A stretch of DNA of 64,000 nt, taken from assembly GCF_001969365.1 (NCBI RefSeq), contig NZ_CP019312.1:620001-684000 (forward strand), written 5' to 3'. How positions within the stretch are numbered: the stretch's first letter is position 1; each line of letters begins with the position of its first letter. The stretch comes from Tateyamaria omphalii. Its GTDB lineage: Bacteria > Pseudomonadota > Alphaproteobacteria > Rhodobacterales > Rhodobacteraceae. The translations under genes were made by a program, and so were the position numbers. Shown one piece after another: positions 44,793 through 52,487 of the stretch. The notes under the pieces were generated by a model. The model worked only from the letters and a program-made list of their open reading frames with translations, was not told where the DNA came from and made no database searches.

Positions 44793-46352
44793 ATGACCCG
44801 ATTTTTGATGGGCACGGCCGCCCTGGCGCTGAGCGCTGGCATGGCATCCGCCGACTACACGCTGCACATTCTGCACACCAACGACATGCACAGCCGCATT
44901 GAATCGATCAACCGCTTCGATTCGACCTGCAATGCCGAGGGCGAGGCCGAAGGCGAATGCTTTGGCGGTGTGGCGCGGGTCAAATCGGCCATCGACGCCA
45001 AGAAGGCCAGCCTGGACAACCAGAACGTTGTTGTTCTGGACGCAGGCGACCCGTTCCAGGGCTCGCTCTTCTACACCACGTACAAGGGTGCGGCAGAGGC
45101 CGAGTTCATGGAAAAGATCGGCTATGACGCCATGGCCGTCGGCAACCACGAATTCGACGATGGCCCGCCAAAACTGGCCGAGTTCATCGACGCGGTGAGC
45201 TTTCCCGTGATCTCTGGCAACCTTGACCTGTCGGCCGAGGACACGCTGAGCGGCAAGGTCGAAAACCACGTCGTGCTCGAGGTGGGCGGCAAGAAGATCG
45301 GCATCGTCTCGGCGCTCGCCACCGACACGGTCGAAACCTCCTCGCCCGGTCCCAACGTCGTATTCCAGGACGAGATCGAGGCGCTGCAGGCTGACGTCGC
45401 CACGCTGCAAGGCGAAGGAGTGGACATCATCATCGCGCTGAACCACGTGGGCCTGAACAAGGATCTAGCCATTGCCGAGGCCGTAGACGGCATCGACGTG
45501 GTGATCGGCGGGCACAGCCACACGCTGATGTCCAATGACGACGCCGAAACACCGGCATACCCCACCATGGTGGGCGATGCGGCGGTCGCGCAGGCCTATG
45601 CCTATACCAAGTATCTCGGCCACCTGACTGTCACTTTTGACGATGACGGCAACGTAACGGCGGCCTCGGGCGATCCGATGCTGCTCGATGCCTCGGTCGA
45701 GCCCGATGCCGACTTCCTCGCCCGCATCGCCGAAATGGGCGCACCGATCGAAGAGATGAAAACACGCGTCGTCGCCGAAGCCGCCGAAGCCATCGAAGGC
45801 GACCGCTCGGTGTGCCGCGCGATGGAATGCCCCATGGGGTCGCTCATCGCCGACGCGATGCTCGACCGGGTGGCCGATCAGGGGATCGAGATCGCGATCC
45901 AGAACGGCGGTGGCATCCGCGCCTCAATTGACGCGGGCGAAATCACGATGGGCGAAGTGCTGACGGTGCTGCCCTTCCAGAACACGCTGTCCACCTTCCA
46001 GGTGCCCGGCTCGGCCATTGTCGCCGCGCTTGAAAACGGCGTGGGCCAGATCGAAGACGGCGCGGGCCGCTTCCCGCAGGTTGCGGGCATGAGCTTTGCC
46101 TTTGACGTGTCAAAGCCCGCAGGCGAGCGCGTCAGCGACGTCATGGTCGGCGGCGCGCCCATCGAGATGGACAAGGTCTATGGCGTGGTCAGCAACAACT
46201 ACGTGCGCAATGGTGGCGACGGCTACGCGATGTTCGTGGATGCCGAAAACGCCTATGACTTCGGACCGGACCTGGCGGACGTGACGGCAGAGTACCTGGC
46301 CGCGCAGGGGCCGTTCACGCCCTATACCGACGGTCGGATCACGGCGAAGTAA
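44793..46352 (+). CDS. Periplasmic 5'-nucleotidase / UshA-family metallophosphatase
   Basis: A 519-residue exported enzyme with a signal peptide ending near residue 20 (GMASADYT). The metallophosphatase domain has LHILHTNDMHSRIE, VLDAGDPFQGS, MAVGNHEFDDG and VVIGGHSHTLM; the C-terminal substrate domain has IQNGGGIRASIDAGEITMGEVLTVLPF. It dephosphorylates extracellular nucleotides, releasing phosphate and nucleosides. The Pho box upstream agrees with a phosphate-scavenging role, and the salvage genes upp and deoA could use its products. Confidence 0.93.
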   Translation: MTRFLMGTAALALSAGMASADYTLHILHTNDMHSRIESINRFDSTCNAEGEAEGECFGGVARVKSAIDAKKASLDNQNVVVLDAGDPFQGSLFYTTYKGAAEAEFMEKIGYDAMAVGNHEFDDGPPKLAEFIDAVSFPVISGNLDLSAEDTLSGKVENHVVLEVGGKKIGIVSALATDTVETSSPGPNVVFQDEIEALQADVATLQGEGVDIIIALNHVGLNKDLAIAEAVDGIDVVIGGHSHTLMSNDDAETPAYPTMVGDAAVAQAYAYTKYLGHLTVTFDDDGNVTAASGDPMLLDASVEPDADFLARIAEMGAPIEEMKTRVVAEAAEAIEGDRSVCRAMECPMGSLIADAMLDRVADQGIEIAIQNGGGIRASIDAGEITMGEVLTVLPFQNTLSTFQVPGSAIVAALENGVGQIEDGAGRFPQVAGMSFAFDVSKPAGERVSDVMVGGAPIEMDKVYGVVSNNYVRNGGDGYAMFVDAENAYDFGPDLADVTAEYLAAQGPFTPYTDGRITAK

Positions 46353-46360
46353 CGGCCGAG

Positions 46361-46422
46361 GGCGCAGGACACCTGCGCCTTACGATCCACCGCGGGGCGG
46401 AGCGGATGTTCCGCCCCTTTTT
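46361..46422 (+). terminator. Double terminator after the nucleotidase gene
   Basis: GGCGCAGG-ACA-CCTGCGCC (46361-46379, followed by TTACG) and then GGGGCGGA/TCCGCCCC with a TTTTT run (46394-46422). The second is a classical intrinsic terminator. Confidence 0.75.
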
Positions 46423-46453
46423 CATGTCGCCGCGCTGCGCTACGCATACGCAC

Positions 46454-47125
46454 ATGTGTGGACGATTTTCCATAACCCTGCCGCCCGATGCCATGGCGCA
46501 GCTGTTTGATGCCGTACCGGCAAACGATGTGCCGGATGTGCCGAATTACAACGTCTGCCCGACCAACCCGGTACATGCGGTCACGTCCGTTGACGGGCAG
46601 CGGCGGCTGGCGCCGATGCGTTGGGGGTTCATTCCGCACTGGTACAAGAAACCGAACGACGGCCCGCTCTTGATCAACGCGCGCGCCGAAACGATTGCCG
46701 ACAAGCCCGCCTTTCGCATGGCCTGCCGTGAACGGCGGGCGGTGATCGTCGCGTCGGGTTTTTACGAATGGACGCGGCAGGGCGACGCGCGCCTGCCGTG
46801 GTACATCACGCGCAGCAATGGCGCGCCGCTGGCCTTTGCTGCCGTCTGGCAGGAGTGGCACGCACCCGGCGCACAAGAGGACCGGCAACCGACAGCCGCC
46901 ATTGTGACGACCGGGGCCAACGCGCCCATGTCCACCATCCACCACCGCATGCCGGTGATCCTGGAACCGGACGACATTGCCTTGTGGTTGGGCGAACAGG
47001 GAAAAGGGGCCGCCACGCTGATGCGGGCCGCCCCGGAGGATGCCTTGACCTGGCACCGTGTGTCGACAACGGTCAATTCCAACCGGGCGTCGGGCCGCGA
47101 ACTCACCGAACCTATCGAGGATTAA
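46454..47125 (+). CDS. SOS response-associated peptidase (SRAP/YedK/HMCES)
   Basis: A 223-residue SRAP protein that crosslinks to abasic sites in single-stranded DNA. The catalytic Cys is residue 2 (MCGRF), so the start at 46454 is fixed by function. Also seen: YNVCPTNPV, MRWGFIPHWYK, LINARAETIADKP, GFYEW and the His in HHRMPVIL. Length is normal. It overlaps the convergent cupredoxin gene by 4 bases. Confidence 0.95.
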   Translation: MCGRFSITLPPDAMAQLFDAVPANDVPDVPNYNVCPTNPVHAVTSVDGQRRLAPMRWGFIPHWYKKPNDGPLLINARAETIADKPAFRMACRERRAVIVASGFYEWTRQGDARLPWYITRSNGAPLAFAAVWQEWHAPGAQEDRQPTAAIVTTGANAPMSTIHHRMPVILEPDDIALWLGEQGKGAATLMRAAPEDALTWHRVSTTVNSNRASGRELTEPIED

Positions 47126-47472
47126 TCTAGCGGCGCCTCGCCAAAGCTCATCTTGCCTTCGACCAGAAAGGTGCCGTCCTCTTCCGACACCACATCCGCG
47201 TCATAGAAAGTGGTCTGAGTGCCCTTTTCGACGACCATCGAGTGCGTGGAATTGGGGCCGATCGGTCCGACAGCCCATTTGCCGTTCTTGGCAACGATAT
47301 TATGGTCGCTTTCGGTCAGGTTGACGAAGATCACGGTGTCGCCGTCGTCGATATACAGGATGGACGGGAAATAGGCGTCCGGCAGGATCAGGATCTCGTG
47401 TTCGGCTGCGGACACGGCGGTCGCCGTGGTCAGCGTGGCCAGAACGGCCCCAATTTGCATCATGCGCTGCAT
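47122..47472 (-). CDS. Exported cupredoxin-like protein without the usual Cys ligand
   Basis: A 116-residue protein with a signal peptide of about 22 residues (TAVSAAEHEI). The mature chain has a plastocyanin/pseudoazurin-like strand pattern, LPDAYFPSILYIDDGDTVIFVNLTESDHNIVAKNG, with the first His ligand in SDHNI. The mature part has no cysteine, and the late loop reads GTFLVEGKMSFGE with no C...H...M set. It cannot form a type 1 blue copper centre of the usual kind. Start ATG at 47472 after AAAAGGAG. Confidence 0.7.
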   Translation of the reverse strand: MQRMMQIGAVLATLTTATAVSAAEHEILILPDAYFPSILYIDDGDTVIFVNLTESDHNIVAKNGKWAVGPIGPNSTHSMVVEKGTQTTFYDADVVSEEDGTFLVEGKMSFGEAPLD

Positions 47473-47505
47473 GCCAGCACTCCTTTTGCTTCGGCCCCAC
47501 CCGGA

Positions 47506-47528
47506 AGACAGAATTGTATATGCTGTCT
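47506..47528. promoter_or_regulatory. Inverted repeat in the cupredoxin-gcdH divergent region
   Basis: AGACAG-N11-CTGTCT, a 23-bp dyad with AT-rich centre (AATTGTATATG). It is of the size used by GntR or LysR regulators. Regulator unknown. Confidence 0.35.
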
Positions 47529-47698
47529 ATGCGCGCCGAATGCGGCTGAATTGAGGCAAGGATCGGGCGGCCCTGCGGCGGATCGTTTGAATGTATCAGA
47601 CCGGCTCGTGGCAGTGTCGCATGGTCTTGCGCCGTGCCGCGCATTAGATAAGGGTCAAATTGGGCGCCAATACGGCGCATCGCCCGAGGGAGAAGCAC

Positions 47699-48922
47699 AT
47701 GAACATCGAGACGAAGATCCTCAAAGCCAAGGACGCCCCGGACCTCGGGTCCTTTGACTGGGCCGACCCGCTGCGCCTGGCGGACCAGCTGCAAGAAGAC
47801 GAGCGGATGATCCAGGCCTCCGCCCACGCCTACGCCCAGGAAAAGCTGGCCCCCCGCGTAATCAGCGCCTTCGCAGACGAGACGACCGACCCGGATATCT
47901 TCCGCGAGATGGGCGATATGGGCCTTCTGGGCGTGACCCTTCCCGAGGAGTATGGCGGGCTCGGTGGCTCCTACGTCTCCTATGGCCTCGTCGCGCGCGA
48001 GGTCGAGCGGATCGACAGCGGCTACCGGTCGATGATGTCGGTGCAATCCTCGCTCGTGATCTACCCCATCTACGCTTACGGCTCCGAAGAGCAGCGGCAG
48101 AAATACCTGCCCAAGCTGGCGTCGGGTGAATGGATCGGCTGCTTTGGCCTGACCGAACCCGACGCGGGCTCCGACCCCGCCGGCATGAAGACGACGGCGA
48201 AAAAGACGGACAATGGCTATGTGCTCAACGGGTCCAAGATGTGGATTTCCAACGCGCCCATCGCCGATGTCTTTGTGGTCTGGGCCAAGTCGGAGGCCCA
48301 TGGCGGCAAGATCCGCGGCTTCGTCCTTGAAAAAGGGATGCCGGGCCTGTCCGCGCCCAAGATCGAGAACAAGCTGTCCCTGCGCGCCTCGATCACGGGC
48401 GAGATCGTGATGGAAGGCGTCGAAGTTGGGGAAGACGCCCTGCTGCCCGACGTGCAGGGGCTCAAGGGACCGTTCGGTTGCCTGAACCGCGCGCGCTACG
48501 GCATCTCGTGGGGTGCGATGGGTGCGGCTGAGTTCTGTTGGCATGCTGCCCGCCAATATGGCCTCGACCGCAAGCAGTTTGGCAAGCCTTTGGCCCAGAC
48601 CCAGCTGTTCCAGAAGAAACTCGCGGATATGCAAACCGAGATCACGCTGGGCCTGCAAGCGTCCTTGCAAGTCGGCCGCCTGATGGACGCCGCACAAGCC
48701 GCGCCCGAGATGATTTCCATCGTCAAGCGCAACAATTGCGGCAAGGCGCTGGAGATTGCCCGCGCAGCCCGCGACATGCATGGCGGAAACGGGATTTCCG
48801 GCGAGTTTCAGGTGATGCGCCACATGGTGAACCTTGAGACGGTGAACACCTATGAAGGCACCCATGACGTGCACGCCCTCATCCTCGGGCGCGCGCAGAC
48901 CGGGCTGCAGGCGTTTTTCTGA
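47699..48922 (+). CDS. gcdH: Glutaryl-CoA dehydrogenase
   Basis: A 407-residue acyl-CoA dehydrogenase. The N-terminal [23 protein letters not shown] is characteristic of glutaryl-CoA dehydrogenase; [19 protein letters not shown] contacts FAD and Glu386 in [17 protein letters not shown] is the catalytic base. It converts glutaryl-CoA to crotonyl-CoA in lysine/tryptophan and aromatic breakdown. No CoA-transferase partner is adjacent. ATG at 47699 follows GGGAGAAGCAC. The stop is followed by a repeat-type terminator. Confidence 0.93.
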   Translation: MNIETKILKAKDAPDLGSFDWADPLRLADQLQEDERMIQASAHAYAQEKLAPRVISAFADETTDPDIFREMGDMGLLGVTLPEEYGGLGGSYVSYGLVAREVERIDSGYRSMMSVQSSLVIYPIYAYGSEEQRQKYLPKLASGEWIGCFGLTEPDAGSDPAGMKTTAKKTDNGYVLNGSKMWISNAPIADVFVVWAKSEAHGGKIRGFVLEKGMPGLSAPKIENKLSLRASITGEIVMEGVEVGEDALLPDVQGLKGPFGCLNRARYGISWGAMGAAEFCWHAARQYGLDRKQFGKPLAQTQLFQKKLADMQTEITLGLQASLQVGRLMDAAQAAPEMISIVKRNNCGKALEIARAARDMHGGNGISGEFQVMRHMVNLETVNTYEGTHDVHALILGRAQTGLQAFF

Positions 48923-48931
48923 ACGTCGGAC

Positions 48932-48981
48932 CTGGGGGCTGTCTGCCCCCAGACCCCCGATGGTATTTTCAGTCAGAAGAA
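48932..48981 (+). repeat. Dispersed hairpin-plus-tag repeat after gcdH
   Basis: CTGGGGGC-TGTCT-GCCCCCAG (48932-48952) followed by the tag GATGGTATTTTCAGTCAGAA and GAA (48959-48981). The tag also contains the last codons and stop of the convergent SnoaL gene, so the repeat supplies that protein's C-terminus. Confidence 0.65.
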
Positions 48982-49961
48982 ACTGGGTGCGCGGGGCCAT
49001 TTGATCGCGCGATCAGGTCCACACCCATCTGCTGAAACAGGTCCATGTAGTCGAGCATGACCCAGTTTTCGGCGATCTGGCCGCCGTCGCAGCGATAGAA
49101 GTCCATCACCCGCAGCGTCAGATCCTTGCCCGTGGGCTCCACGCCCAGATACGGGCCGCGATGCGTCATCGTCATCGACGGCCAGCCCGAGATCGCGGCA
49201 TAGTTGCCTTGCCCGATCCTTGCATAGTGATTGCCCCCCTTGCGGTCTGGAAAGGCGGCCAGAAACGGTGCGCGGTGGTCTTTGACAAAGCCGTCCCAGC
49301 GGTGGTTCGATCCGATCCCGCCGGGGCCGTACCACAGCATGTCATCGGCCCAATATCCACCCTCTCCGGTCTGCCCCTTTGACGTGCCCGTTTTCGGGTC
49401 GTAGACATGCAGATCGCCCAGCATCGCTTCGATCAGGTCCAGGCTGGCCGTGCCGTCACCTGGCGGCAGGATGCCGTCATGGGTTGCGGGGCCGGGAAAC
49501 AGCATCTCCGTCCCCAAAAGCCCGCCAAACGGATCGCGCCCCGCCTGACGCATCAGGTCTGGCAGATCCAGGATGATCCGCGCTTCGACGATTTGCGCGC
49601 CTTCGACCCGGTAAAACTCGCCCGAGCGCAGAAAGGCGAGGCGATTCGACGGCGCGATGCCCCACAGGGGGGCCGTAAATGTCCCGACATAATGGGTGAA
49701 GGCCGCGATCCACTGCCCGCCGACCGCGCGCCTGTTGGCGCCCGTGATGAAAATTTCATCGCGCCGCCGCGCATGCGGCAGTGCAGCGCGCAAGGGGCGG
49801 TACACATCAGCCCAGGCGTCACCGGGAACGTTCGCGGGATGCGAGAAATAAAAGGCGCAATCGGCTGCGAAACAGGTCTGAAACGCCTGCCGCGCTGCAG
49901 CATCGTCATCTGCCCAAAGCGCATGCAACGCCGCCCTGAGCGCGGGAATGTCGGAGGTCAT
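48969..49961 (-). CDS. Double-domain SnoaL/NTF2-fold protein, leftward arm of the catabolic island
   Basis: A 330-residue soluble protein of two SnoaL-like halves. First half (about 1-140): ARRRDEIFITGANRRAVGGQWIAAFTHYVG and EFYRVEGAQIVEARIILDLPDLMRQAG. Second half: DMLWYGPGGIGSN, FVKDHRAPFLAAFPDRK and VMDFYRCDGGQIAENWVMLDYMDLFQQMGVDLIAR. The same C-terminal motif recurs at 58183 and 59184. SnoaL folds host cyclases, isomerases, dehydratases and epoxide hydrolases. It is transcribed away from the ABC operon across a shared LacI-type palindrome. The start at 49961 is 19 nt from that palindrome. Confidence 0.78.
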   Translation of the reverse strand: MTSDIPALRAALHALWADDDAAARQAFQTCFAADCAFYFSHPANVPGDAWADVYRPLRAALPHARRRDEIFITGANRRAVGGQWIAAFTHYVGTFTAPLWGIAPSNRLAFLRSGEFYRVEGAQIVEARIILDLPDLMRQAGRDPFGGLLGTEMLFPGPATHDGILPPGDGTASLDLIEAMLGDLHVYDPKTGTSKGQTGEGGYWADDMLWYGPGGIGSNHRWDGFVKDHRAPFLAAFPDRKGGNHYARIGQGNYAAISGWPSMTMTHRGPYLGVEPTGKDLTLRVMDFYRCDGGQIAENWVMLDYMDLFQQMGVDLIARSNGPAHPVSSD

Positions 49962-49980
49962 GGTGGTTGTCCCAAGGTGG

Positions 49981-50000
49981 TTTTGCACACGTGTGCAAAA
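49981..50000. promoter_or_regulatory. LacI-family operator (perfect 20-bp palindrome)
   Basis: TTTTGCACACGTGTGCAAAA lies between the divergent SnoaL and ABC-ATPase genes. LacI-family dimers bind even palindromes with a central CG, and the only LacI regulator in the window (60988) is in the same gene cluster. Confidence 0.75.
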
Positions 50001-50005
50001 AAGAG

Positions 50006-50035
50006 TTGCCAAGTCAAAGCCCGGATGTCTAGCCT
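50006..50035 (+). promoter_or_regulatory. Candidate promoter of the ABC operon
   Basis: TTGCCA (50006-50011) and TAGCCT (50030-50035) are spaced by 18 bp, directly downstream of the palindrome, 30 nt before the ATPase start. Confidence 0.35.
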
Positions 50036-50065
50036 TATTCATCAACCTAATGGTCGGGGGTCCAC

Positions 50066-51112
50066 ATGGCAGAGATACAGCTGCGCAACATCAACAAACG
50101 GTGGGGCACGTTCGTGGGCGTCGACAATTTCGACCTGACCATCGGGAACGAGGAATTTCTGGTGCTGCTTGGCCCCTCGGGCTGTGGCAAGACGACGACG
50201 ATGCGCATGATCGCGGGGCTCGAGGACGCGACCGAGGGCGACATCATGATCGACGGCAAGCGCGTCAACGATCTGGACCCCAAGGACCGCGATGTGGCGA
50301 TGGTGTTCCAGTCCTACGGTCTCTACCCGCACCTGAACGTCTACGAAAACATCCGCTTCCCGCTGAAGGTGCGCAAGGTCGATCCGGCCACCCATGACGA
50401 GCGGGTGCGCCGCGCCTCTGCCATGGTCGAACTCGACGACTTCCTGCATCGCAAACCGGCTGAACTCTCTGGTGGCCAGCGACAGCGCGTGGCCCTTGCC
50501 CGCGCCATCGTACGCGAGCCCAACGTGTTTCTGATGGACGAGCCGCTGTCGAACCTCGACGCCAAGCTGCGCGTGTCGACGCGCGCCCAGATCAAGAACC
50601 TGAGCCACGAATTGAAGGTCACGACCGTCTACGTGACCCACGACCAGATCGAGGCGATGACGCTCGCCGACCGGGTGGTCGTGATGAAACAGGGCAAGGT
50701 CCAGCAGGTGGGCACGCCCACGGAGATCTACGACCGGCCCGCCAACACCTTTGTCGCCAGCTTCATCGGCTCGCCTGCGATGAACCTGATGGAGGGGACG
50801 ATGTCCGGCGGCACCTTCACCGGCGACAACGTATCGATCAGCGGCCTCAGCGCGCCGGACGGTGCCGCGACCGTCGGCTTCCGGGCCGAAGACGCGACAC
50901 TGGCCGAAACAGACGGCCAGATCACGGCGCCCATCTACACGATCGAACTTTTGGGCGATGCCACCATGCTCACAGTCCGGGCAGGTGGTCAGCTGGTGTC
51001 CGTCAAGGCGCACAAGGAATTCCGGGCCGAGATCGGCGACATGGTGTCCTTTGCAGTGCCTGCAGGCATCTGCCACGCATTCGATTCCTCTTCCGGCGAA
51101 CGTCTCGCCTGA
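50066..51112 (+). CDS. Sugar ABC transporter ATPase (UgpC/MalK type)
   Basis: A 348-residue ATPase of a CUT1 importer. Walker A LGPSGCGKTTTMRMIAGL (about residues 35-52), Q-loop VFQSYGLYPH, signature ELSGGQRQRVALARAIV, Walker B NVFLMDEPLSNLDAKLR and H-loop YVTHDQIEAMT are intact; the C-terminal third is a TOBE/regulatory domain. It powers uptake with the permeases at 54025 and 55081 and the binding protein at 51210. First gene of the rightward operon. Confidence 0.95.
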   Translation: MAEIQLRNINKRWGTFVGVDNFDLTIGNEEFLVLLGPSGCGKTTTMRMIAGLEDATEGDIMIDGKRVNDLDPKDRDVAMVFQSYGLYPHLNVYENIRFPLKVRKVDPATHDERVRRASAMVELDDFLHRKPAELSGGQRQRVALARAIVREPNVFLMDEPLSNLDAKLRVSTRAQIKNLSHELKVTTVYVTHDQIEAMTLADRVVVMKQGKVQQVGTPTEIYDRPANTFVASFIGSPAMNLMEGTMSGGTFTGDNVSISGLSAPDGAATVGFRAEDATLAETDGQITAPIYTIELLGDATMLTVRAGGQLVSVKAHKEFRAEIGDMVSFAVPAGICHAFDSSSGERLA

Positions 51113-51155
51113 GGACCCCGGCCGCGCGGGGGCACCCAGACGCGGCCCAATCCAT

Positions 51156-51184
51156 GCCAGTGCAGGCTTGCAAGATGCACTGGC
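51156..51184 (+). terminator. Hairpin between ATPase and binding-protein genes
   Basis: GCCAGTGCA (51156-51164) and TGCACTGGC (51176-51184) form a perfect 9-bp stem 26 nt before the binding-protein start. In ABC operons such stems often raise binding-protein mRNA stability; no U-run is present. Confidence 0.5.
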
Positions 51185-51209
51185 GCCAAACGCAACAGGG
51201 AGTTTGCAC

Positions 51210-52430
51210 ATGTATCTTAAGAAACTGGCACTTGCGGGCGCTGTCTCGCTGCTGGGCAGCACGGCCTTTGCCGCGTGTTCCTACGAAAACGAGGTGCCGT
51301 TGAAGTCGCTGACAGCGGGCTTCGAAGCATGGAAAGCCGTCACCGACGCCATGGCCGAATGCGGCAATTTCCAGGCCGAGCTGGACCAGGAGTTCCGCAC
51401 CAAGCAGCCCGCCGCGTTCGAGGCGAACCCGTCGCTCTATCAGATCGGTGGCGTGTCGAACGGCACCATCACCCCCCTCTTGAACGCGGGCACCATTCGC
51501 CCGCTGGATGACCTGGTCGAAAAGTATGGCGAGAACCTGTCGCCCAACCAACTGATCCGGGTGGACGGCAAGATCATGGCCATCGCCATGATGGTGAACA
51601 CCCAGCACCTGATGTACCGCGCCGACATCCTCGCCGATCTGGGGATCGAAACGCCGTCGACATGGGACGAAGTCTTTGCCGCGGCAGAAAAGATCGAGGA
51701 AGCAGGCGTCGTTGACCACGCCATCGGCGCGACCATGAAATCCGGTTGGAACCTCGCCCAGGAATTCGTGAACATGTACCCTGGTTTTGGCGGGTCGTTC
51801 TTTAACGCCGACAACACCACCGCGGTGAATTCCGAGGCGGGGATGAAGGCGCTTGATACCATGAAGCGCACGCTTGAGTTCACCGACCCGGAGGTTCTGG
51901 TCAGCGACTCGACCTACGTGCAACAGCAGTTCCAGCAGGGCAAGATTGCCATGGCGAACCTGTGGGCCAGCCGCGCCGGTGCGATGAATGACGAGAACGA
52001 AAGCCAGGTGGTCGGCAAGGTGTCGATGGCCGCAGCGCCGATGGCGATGGAAGGCGGGGCACCCGCAACCACGCTCTGGTGGGACGGCATCGTGATCGCG
52101 GCCAACATCACGGATGAGGAAGCGGACGCCGCCTTCCGTCTGGCGATGGAAGGGCTGGATGCCGAGACGGTGCAGGGCGCGAATGAGGCCGCCATCTGGC
52201 TGGTGCCGGGCTATGAGCCCGGCCCGCTGGCCGCAGGTGCCGTTGCGACGGCCACGGCGAACCCGGCACCGCCCGCGTATCCGTCGACCACGCAGATGGG
52301 TCTGCTGCACACGGCGCTGGGCAACGAACTGCCCGCCTTCCTGACCGGTGAGCGCGGGGCAGAAGCCACGCTCGTCGCCATCGAAGAAGCCTACACCACG
52401 TCGGCCAAAGAGGCCGGTGTGCTCGAATAA
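51210..52430 (+). CDS. ABC transporter sugar-binding protein (family 1)
   Basis: A 406-residue periplasmic binding protein with a signal peptide MYLKKLALAGAVSLLGSTAF and cleavage near AFA-AC. The mature chain has the family 1 pattern: LKSLTAGFEAWKAVTDAMAEC, YQIGGVSNGTITPLLNAGTIRPLDDLVEKYG, LMYRADILADLGIETPSTWDEVFAAAEKI and QQFQQGKIAMANLW. It should bind a carbohydrate or polyol. Start ATG at 51210 after CAGGGAG. Ligand unknown; it is the component most likely to reveal the substrate of the island. Confidence 0.9.
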   Translation: MYLKKLALAGAVSLLGSTAFAACSYENEVPLKSLTAGFEAWKAVTDAMAECGNFQAELDQEFRTKQPAAFEANPSLYQIGGVSNGTITPLLNAGTIRPLDDLVEKYGENLSPNQLIRVDGKIMAIAMMVNTQHLMYRADILADLGIETPSTWDEVFAAAEKIEEAGVVDHAIGATMKSGWNLAQEFVNMYPGFGGSFFNADNTTAVNSEAGMKALDTMKRTLEFTDPEVLVSDSTYVQQQFQQGKIAMANLWASRAGAMNDENESQVVGKVSMAAAPMAMEGGAPATTLWWDGIVIAANITDEEADAAFRLAMEGLDAETVQGANEAAIWLVPGYEPGPLAAGAVATATANPAPPAYPSTTQMGLLHTALGNELPAFLTGERGAEATLVAIEEAYTTSAKEAGVLE

Positions 52431-52487
52431 GCCACCACTCCGCTGGCCGGGGGACAGCCTCGGCCAGCGATCTTCACCGGGGGACAG

